64,000 bases of DNA, taken from assembly GCA_943737045.1 (NCBI GenBank), contig CALSFV010000004.1, forward strand, positions 755,501 through 819,500. Direction: 5' to 3'. How positions within the stretch are numbered: the first letter of the stretch is position 1; each line of letters opens with the position of its first letter. The stretch is from Parapristionchus giblindavisi. Lineage: Eukaryota > Nematoda > Chromadorea > Rhabditida > Diplogasteridae. The notes under the pieces were generated by a model. That model was not told where the DNA came from and searched no databases. It was given only the letters and a program-made list of their open reading frames with translations. Of the stretch, positions 57,098 to 64,000 are shown one piece after another. Made by a program: the position numbers and the translations under genes.

Positions 57098-60000
57098 CTA
57101 TTTCTTCTTTGTACCCTCCAATTCGTTCTCATCATATCCATAGCCTACGTTTGTCACCTCAGGGAACGTCACTTTGCACCTGTAATGACACGAGATAATC
57201 GATGGACTACAGTGACTAGATCGATTCACAAATGAATACTGTAGCCGGATCCACAATTTGCATATAAATTGTGTAAATATACTGTATCCTACGCTCGGGT
57301 TTGGCAATGTTCAGCGGCAGAATGGTGAACAATAATGTTCAACCGTATTCGATGTACACTCTATCGACAACACATTTAATTACATTGACTACAATGAATT
57401 CTGGAGCTCTATAGTATAGTCTGTAAGCAGTATTCTGCCGGGAGCGAAAATGGCGTTACATCCTATACCTCGGTATTACATGTACACTCTACTGACAATA
57501 TATTGACCGGGCTGAATAATGGTGTGCTACCGTATACCTCGTTATTTCTTCTCTAATAAATCAACTAAGATAAAATTATGGTGTGCTACCGTATACCTCG
57601 TTATTTCTTCTCTAATAAATCAACTAAGACCGTATACCTCGTTATTTCTTCTCTAATAAATCAACTAAGATAAAATTATGGTGTGCTACCGTATACCTCG
57701 TTATTTCTTCTCTAATAAATCAACTAAGATAAAATTATGGTGTGCTACCGTATACCTCGTTATTTCTTCTCTAATAAATCAACTAAGATAAAATTATGGT
57801 GTGCTACCGTATACCTCGTTATTTCTTCTCTAATAAATCAACTAAGATAAAATTATGGTGTGCTACCGTATACCTCGTTATTTCTTCTCTAATAAATCAA
57901 CTAAGATAAAATTATGGTGTGCTACCGTATACCTCGTTATTTCTTCTCTAATAAATCAACTAAGATAAAATTATGGTGTGCTACCGTATACCTCGTTATT
58001 TCTTCTCTAATAAATCAACTAAGATAAAATTATGGTGTGCTACCGTATACCTCGTTATTTCTTCTCTAATAAATCAACTAAGATAAAATTATGGTGTGCT
58101 ACCGTATACCTCGTTATTTCTTCTCTAATAAATCAACTAAGATAAAATTATGGTGTGCTACCGTATACCTCGTTATTTCTTCTCTAATAAATCAACTAAG
58201 ATAAAATTATGGTGTGCTACCGTATACCTCGTTATTTCTTCTCTAATAAATCAACTAAGATAAAATTATGGTGTGCTACCGTATACCTCGTTATTTCTTC
58301 TCTAATAAATCAACTAAGATAAAATTATGGTGTGCTACCGTATACCTCGTTATTTCTTCTCTAATAAATCAACTAAGATAAAATTATGGTGTGCTACCGT
58401 ATACCTCGTTATTTCTTCTCTAATAAATCAACTAAGATAAAATTATGGTGTGCTACCGTATACCTCGTTATTTCTTCTCTAATAAATCAACTAAGATAAA
58501 ATTATGGTGTGCTACCGTATACCTCGTTATTTCATCTCTAATAAATCAACTAAGATAAAATTATGGTGTGCTACCGTATACCTGGGGAGTGCAATCTTCA
58601 TTGTGCGCAGGAAGGCGGTTCGATTGGTGACATACGGTAGGAAGTAGAGATGTGCACGACGGAGTGCCGTCATACGCACCAACCAGTAGGCCGCACCGTC
58701 TGTTACACACGGATTCAGAACAATCTCCTCAAAATAATACTTATTTATATTAATATTTAAAGGGATTTATTATTATTTTTTCTAGCTTATTTAAAACTCT
58801 CCGCTCTGGCAATGCTCTCTCGCTATCTTTGTCTACGAGAGTGTGATGCCCGAGAAGGAGAGTAAAATTAGATCATGGTGTGCCTTTAAGCCCTCTCCCA
58901 TTACCTAGTTCATATATGAGTAATACAATACAACATTATTAGCACTAAACGAGCCACAAAAGATTTGATATGAGAATGGTCAATATCTCAGCTCAAGTGT
59001 CACTTGAAGTAGACTTGGAAGCATACTTCAAGTATTGTAATTCATTTCGTGAAATGTTCTTTCACTTCGAATAAACTTACAATTAAAGTAGACTTCAAAT
59101 CATTGACGTTTTTAAGTAGACTTTAAGGTTTGAAATACCTGAGTCACCCCAACCCCCCCCCCCCCCCCCCCCCCCCCCCGCGGATTCTCGTTTCACCAAC
59201 TGCTCTACTTTCCATGTCTTCAATTCAAGGTAATGTGTCGGCAACTCTCTACTAAAAAATAAAAGTCTCACAATATCCTCGAGTGTCTTTGCTGGCCGTC
59301 CACCGGCCAACTCTCGCAGTCCTTCGTCACCAAAGTAATCACAGAAATTGAGCTTGAGACGACGCAAACGACGAACCTGAGACAGAAAATGTTTCAATTG
59401 ATAACTCGTAGAACTCATTGCTTATGGTATACTATATCTCAGATACGAAATCAATAGCTTCAATGCTCGCCTGCCATATCTCTCTAGTTATACCGAATCA
59501 ATCAAATACTACCAACTGTCTCATCTACCCGGTCAAGCAATAAGACATATGTAAAATCAATAAATATTCACCAATTTAGCGTATCTATTGATTAGGCAAA
59601 TCAATACTATCGAATCTAGTTATCAATCAATACTAGCAGATTTACAGTACCATACGTGGGCGGGCATTGCCGCTGGAAATGAAAATCGGGGGGTCGGAAG
59701 CAAAAAATGGAGCATTTATACGTCATTTTGAGTGATTTTTTGGAAAATCGGGGGGTCGGGTGCCAAAAATCGGGGGTGTATTGCCGTTAGCGGCAGTGGT
59801 GCCCACGTATGTACAGTACGTAGCGATACAACCAATCAATACTCCGTCATCTACCGTACCTCTCTCAGATACTTGAATCCCTCATTGGCAATGGCAGAGT
59901 CGGACGCGTCCACGTTCACTATGTACGCACCTGCAAAATACAAATAATGGCGCTACAGAATTACAAAAAAATAGAAAACCACCGGATCAATCTAAAGGGG

Positions 60001-61566
60001 AGACGAAGAAAACGAGGCAACTTTCATTTTTATACTAGACGTTTATACTAACTATACTATATTGGTATTAGTCCACGAATTACTCATAACAATCATCTAG
60101 ATTAATTTGTGTTACCAGATTTTTATTTTAAATTTTTTTTTCACAAATTCCACGGCTCTATTGCGACTGTAAATCTTGATAAAAAATTTTTCGTCAATTC
60201 AAATATTATATCAACGATTTACACTAATCACTTCTGCATTGAGCAAGTAAAATGCCATCAAGAAAACTCCCTCCTTACCACTCGGTGCATTGGGCCATTG
60301 CTTCGCGAAGGCGGCGTCTCCTAGTGCCGACCTTGTGGATAAAGTAGGCGAGCACGGACTCGATGAGGACTGAAATCAATCAATATTTTGATTACAATTA
60401 GGTTACATTTACATATTATTATGAAAGAATAGAAATTTACACTAATTTGTAGATTAATAAAACGATAGTATCCCACAGTAACCACAAAAAGATGATGAAT
60501 CAATCAATAAATGCATACCGTAATCGCCGGATCCATAGCCTGCTGTAAGTAGGCTCTCATCTGTCGTTGGCTGCCGATTCGGGCGCCGTCAGCCATTTCG
60601 ACCTGCACAAGGGATAATCATTACACAGGGAAACGTAGTCAGCGCTTATAATATAATAATATCTTTATGTGCGTTTTAGGTAAAAATGATAATGAGTTAT
60701 TATAACTCCGGCTTCGAACATCTTTTGTTTATCTTCATTCAGTCTTCAAATTCCAAAATTCGTGCCTTTCTATAATTTTAGAGAAATTTCTTTTCATTCA
60801 GGGGAATATGATCAATAGTTCTGACTGGCACGTTTAATAACGAAAAAGCCAAGGTCTCCTTCTTCAAAATAATGATAACTAATATTAACGAATAACTATT
60901 ATTAACCTGAGTGGCTCCACAGTCCATTAACCATTCGAGCGCCGCCAAATCGGGACCGATCTCGTTGACCCGATTGACATCGTATCTGGAGACAAATCGA
61001 TCATTGATAAAATGCAACAATGAATCGGACCAAATTGATCATCAGAGATGTTCTATGAATATCCCCCGATCGATCATAATATGCGAAATTGTGCAGGTGA
61101 TAACCAGGGCCATGTCTGATGATCATATTTTTGTAATCGTAGCAATGGAAAAGGAAATATGAAAGGTGAAATATTAATTTAAGGGATAGTTACTGTGGCG
61201 TTGGATCATCTACGCAAGTAACCAAGCTACCATAGTCTAAATTCAAAATACACAAAGTAAATCTAACTTATTGCTGGTCTTCTCAGCAATGATCCGTCGC
61301 AGACTCGCGATGCGCATTGACGGAAACGCCGTGATGCATCTGAGAGTTAGATTATTGATTGATTCAAGGGATTTCGAATAAGCCATGAACCATCACTTTT
61401 CGTCACCTTAAGACGTGAGAGAGTCCTTGTGGGAGATGTTTTGTAATATGAAAATTACTACCTTAAAAATAAAATTATTACCGTACCTCCGTGATATCCT
61501 CACAGGGTTACTGTAAGTGCTCGCCGCCTGTACTAGTGTAGGCCTAAACAACGACCGCTGCAGCAT
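57098..61566 (-). CDS. DMAC2: DMAC2 / ATP synthase subunit s-like mitochondrial protein
   Basis: A complete nine-exon model of 269 aa on the minus strand: 61487-61566, 61268-61339, 60907-60985, 60519-60602, 60279-60369, 59860-59930, 59272-59376, 58582-58727, 57098-57179. All phases match. The ATG at 61566 follows an in-frame TGA. The N-terminus [16 protein letters not shown] is Arg/Leu/Ser-rich without acids, a typical matrix-targeting signal. Family landmarks are [19 protein letters not shown] (about residues 55-75), [12 protein letters not shown], then leucine-rich-repeat segments [19 protein letters not shown] and [23 protein letters not shown]2 in animals helps assemble the distal membrane arm of complex I; its paralog DMAC2L is ATP synthase factor B. 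Which of the two this is cannot be settled, though the length is nearer DMAC2. The last intron contains an 18-unit minisatellite, and intron 7 has C27. The exon-8 acceptor (TTTTGAG) is weak. Confidence 0.88.
57514..58581. repeat. 59-bp minisatellite at the 5' end of the last DMAC2-like intron
   Basis: GTATAC words fall at 57532, 57591, 57632 and then every 59 bp exactly to 58576: 18 repeat units plus the junction. One unit is 41 bp, lacking 18 bp near 57628. Units are almost identical, with one visible substitution near 58534. On the gene strand each unit has GAG|GTATACGGTAGCACACC, and the word at 58576-58581 is the authentic exon-8 donor. The array therefore begins at the splice site itself. 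Confidence 0.95.
58757..58889. mobile_element. TTAA MITE copy in DMAC2-like intron 7
   Basis: CTAGCTTATTTAAAACTCTC pairs with GAGAGTAAAATTAGATCATG. The right end GTGTGCCTTTAA is intact, and the left end carries an extra ATTTATTATTATT insert. Confidence 0.65.
59153..59179. repeat. Poly-C tract (27 C)
   Basis: C27 in intron 7 of the DMAC2-like gene, a likely spot for length error or polymorphism. Confidence 0.85.
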
Positions 61567-61891
61567 TCACTCTAGATAATCTACAAAACAGAAGCTTGAT
61601 TTCAAAAAATCAATAATCGCAGTGATACGGTATGATCCTAAATCGATCCATAACTTTAAGCGATACCGCGATCAATAAGACACATTCTCTCGGGTACTGT
61701 AACCGATAACTCCGAAAACACTGTAAAAATATGAAAAAATATGATTTATTTAAACCAGAACAAACTGTAAACATGGAAATAACATAACAAAGGCAACCTG
61801 TTTACATGAAAATAGTATCCATATCAAGCAAGGATGATCCAAAATAACAGTGAGATAACAAAAATGTAATAGTTAATCAATAATTCATAAT
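61567..61891. other. Intergenic gap between TRMT5 and the DMAC2-like gene
   Basis: A 325-bp gap between stop and start on one strand, containing the TRMT5 AATAAA. No separate TATA box was recognised for the downstream gene. Confidence 0.5.
61745..61750 (-). terminator. Poly(A) signal of TRMT5
   Basis: AATAAA on the minus strand, about 140 bp after the TRMT5 stop and about 180 bp before the next start codon. Confidence 0.6.
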
Positions 61892-64000
61892 CTATTCGCT
61901 CTCCTTCATCTTCTTCCTGCTGGGTTCATCGTTCTCATCATCTACAGTACTACCACCGTTCTGAAAAGAATATATTGATTACGAGATTCAGCTAATGTAG
62001 TCGTACAATATACAGTACATTCATTTCCATACAGTACACTCATTTGTTGTCACCCAATTCACCCACTCCACTGTTATATTAAAAATTAATGATTTATAAG
62101 TACAAGTAAAAGTTATAAGTGCAAAAAGATATGCGTATCGAAAACGAAGTTTTTAGTCAACCCTTTCAACAGTGTTCGAAACAGGGAACTATCGGGTTTC
62201 ATTCGTAATCAATTGACTTCGATAGACTATAGATTAAACAAATTTAAACAGCTGAAATGTCGAGGGTTGTGCATAAAAACCATAATATTACTGCTCTACC
62301 ATGACTAGAACATTTACATAAATCACACATTTTTATACCCTTATATAGCGATTATCGACGGGGTTAATTTTTTATTCGAAAAATTCGAAAAAAATAGTTA
62401 AACCAAAAACAACGAAAAAAATATATATTTTTCTAATTCGACCCAACATATACCCAACAAATTCTGCGACGAAACCGAAAATGTATGCTTTAAATATTTT
62501 CTGTCAGAAAATTCTACCCGGTTGATTTCTCGTTTCATTATCTAATCTTCAATCATAAATGCAACTCCACTTTGCTGCGCGTACACTGTGCCTTACATAC
62601 GTATAAAATATAATGCATAAAAAATTCAATATATAAAAATATATAATATACAATAATCAATATAAAAAATATATATAATGTATAAAAAAAGTCCTGAGGG
62701 CGCCGAAAGCATTTACCGTAACCGAACCATTTACAGAAATCATGGCCATTTTATCTACCGTAACTTACTTTCTTCTCTTCACGACTCCTCAACAGCGCCC
62801 ATGGCAGCACACACTCCACGCAGAACATCACTTTCCTATTCGAAACAGTTCGCACGCGATGTGTCTTCCTGTAGAAGATCAAAGATCATACTCACTTTTC
62901 ATTCAGTTTATCAAATATTGCATAATTACACCTTTGCCTATTTATGGTGAATAAATCTTGATCATCATTACTAACAAAGTTTTCGCAGATTAGAATGTAG
63001 AGTGCGTAAGAGTCGATATGTCACTGAATTCCACCATCACCTCTAAAGTACCTTGCATCGGGAGATAGTATAATAAAAATCATTTCAAACTTATCATAGT
63101 TCTACAATATCCCCACCGCTACAGTACTCCCCGTGTTACCGTATTCACCAAATAGGCTTACCGTATTTCGACACCACTCCATCCTAGCTGTTCATTAGCC
63201 ATTTCTCGTGCCTTCTCCTCGTACCAGGTGTTCGGAACATCTTCGTGAGCCTAGAATATTGATTACTATGATTATCAACAGATCAACCATGTTATCGATT
63301 GATTCGAATAGTTATCACATCCACAAAACATTACCGATCTTACAAAGTTAAAAATCAAACGGGATAAAACCACCCAATTTATTTTTTGAATGACTTGATT
63401 TGACCACGCAAAATTGACTCATAAAATCACGCGTTTGATTGAGTTTTTGCTCGAAATCTCGAGGATATTCACAATATAAATGCACTAGAAATACTATGAA
63501 ATAGTAGTGAAATACTATGAAATGAAATGAATTGCTCACCTTAGCAAACAAGTAACAGTAGACAATGACCGGGAATGGGTCTACAGTATCCTCTGGTACC
63601 GTATCCATTACCGTATTGGCATCACTCGATCCACTCTCTTCAGACGTATTCAGCATACCTCTGAAAGGACAGACGTTTGCGTAGCACACCAGTTGCATTT
63701 GGAATTTAAATGCAAATCCCAAATCACTCCGCTCTCTGTCTCTCTCTCTCTCACTCACTCCCTCTCTGTCACTGATTACATCTAAGAAAAAGAATCTGGC
63801 AAGCGTGGACACGCTCACTGTAGATATGAAGATCCATTGAAAACCAATAAATCAACACATAACAACTCTCTCATGTATCCCCCCCCCCCAACATAAGTAA
63901 ATAACTACCTGAAAGCTGGCAGGAAGGTCACAGCGAGAGCGGGGAGGTTCATGATCACATGAGCTGCTTCCGGACGTTCAGATGGTGGAAGGGACTGCAA
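61892..64000 (-). CDS. TRMT5: tRNA (guanine37-N1)-methyltransferase, C-terminal part
   Basis: The five last exons lie on the minus strand: 63909-64000 (continues beyond the edge), 63540-63660, 63162-63250, 62769-62868, 61892-61960, all phase-consistent. TRM5-family landmarks are AAHVIMNLPALAVTFLPAFR (MNLP is the N-x-P motif of the catalytic pocket), then PFPVIVYCYLFAK, and near the end HRVRTVSNRKVMFCVECVLP. The C-terminus is acidic then basic (SRKKMKESE). TRM5 uses S-adenosylmethionine to make m1G at position 37 of tRNAs that read codons starting with C or U in several families, preventing +1 frameshifts; animal TRMT5 acts in mitochondria and the cytosol or nucleus. The N-terminal domains and most of the SAM-binding fold lie outside the window. 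The DMAC2-like gene follows 326 bp downstream on the same strand. Confidence 0.9.

Noticed and set aside
57514..58581. CRISPR-like regular array
   Set aside because: Units are tandem with no variable spacers; it is a minisatellite inside a eukaryotic intron.
59190..59271. Extension of the DMAC2-like exon 7 open frame, or a 20-25 nt intron
   Set aside because: The frame runs into the poly-C tract, and the proposed intron would be too short. A normal GTGAGA donor at 59271 joins in phase to exon 8, which carries the expected leucine-rich-repeat continuation.
60279..60369. Alternative reading frame of DMAC2-like exon 5
   Set aside because: It also looks protein-like but does not match the phase of either neighbour; the chosen frame leads directly into the conserved [10 protein letters not shown] block.

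Overview
The window looks like gene-poor, AT-rich, repeat-laden nuclear DNA from a metazoan, most probably a nematode. Genes are split by many introns with TTTCAG/TTACAG-type acceptors. Short CTACCGTA/TACGGTAG words and GATCAAA strings, familiar from nematode genomes, are scattered through introns and repeats. The species cannot be named from sequence alone. There is no bacterial operon, CRISPR array or rRNA.

Layout. (1) 1-32.6 kb is mostly non-coding. It holds a TTAA-flanked palindromic MITE family (about a dozen copies), other small hairpin elements, and a 1.75-kb foldback element at 7.0-8.75 kb with an 8-bp target duplication. A chain of short, phase-compatible minus-strand exons (67-546, 4628-4720, 11687-12795) suggests one unrecognised gene with long introns, open at the left edge. 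A plus-strand terminal-exon-like ORF ends at 24894. (2) 32.67 kb has a tRNA-Asn(GTT) on the minus strand. (3) 34.8-40.5 kb holds two tandem plus-strand bZIP transcription-factor genes, assembled here as six exons each. They share exon architecture, a GCN4-like basic region and a C-terminal TPSD-x-QYGNLL motif. (4) 40.5-44.2 kb is intergenic, with a palindromic element just after the second bZIP stop and one coding-like segment near 41.9 kb. (5) 44.2-56.8 kb is a giant inverted repeat with nested insertions: an inner foldback carrying two inverted copies of a gene-like terminal exon, a miniature LTR element (TRIM), a TA-flanked foldback, a palindromic Tc1-like element, and a hAT-type element inside that. 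(6) 57.1-64.0 kb carries two minus-strand genes in the same orientation. One is the 3' part of a TRMT5-type tRNA (guanine37-N1)-methyltransferase. The other, 326 bp downstream, is a complete nine-exon DMAC2/ATP-synthase-subunit-s-like mitochondrial protein gene.

How the genes relate. The bZIP pair is a local duplication. Both copies have small upstream ORFs near the start codon; in the first, the arrangement resembles ATF4-type translational control. TRMT5 and DMAC2-like are close and co-oriented and could be co-transcribed. The last intron of the DMAC2-like gene starts with an 18-copy minisatellite whose unit repeats the authentic 5' splice site, the most unusual regulatory-looking feature in the window. 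Exon models were built by eye from splice signals, reading phase and family resemblance. No alignment or transcript data were available.
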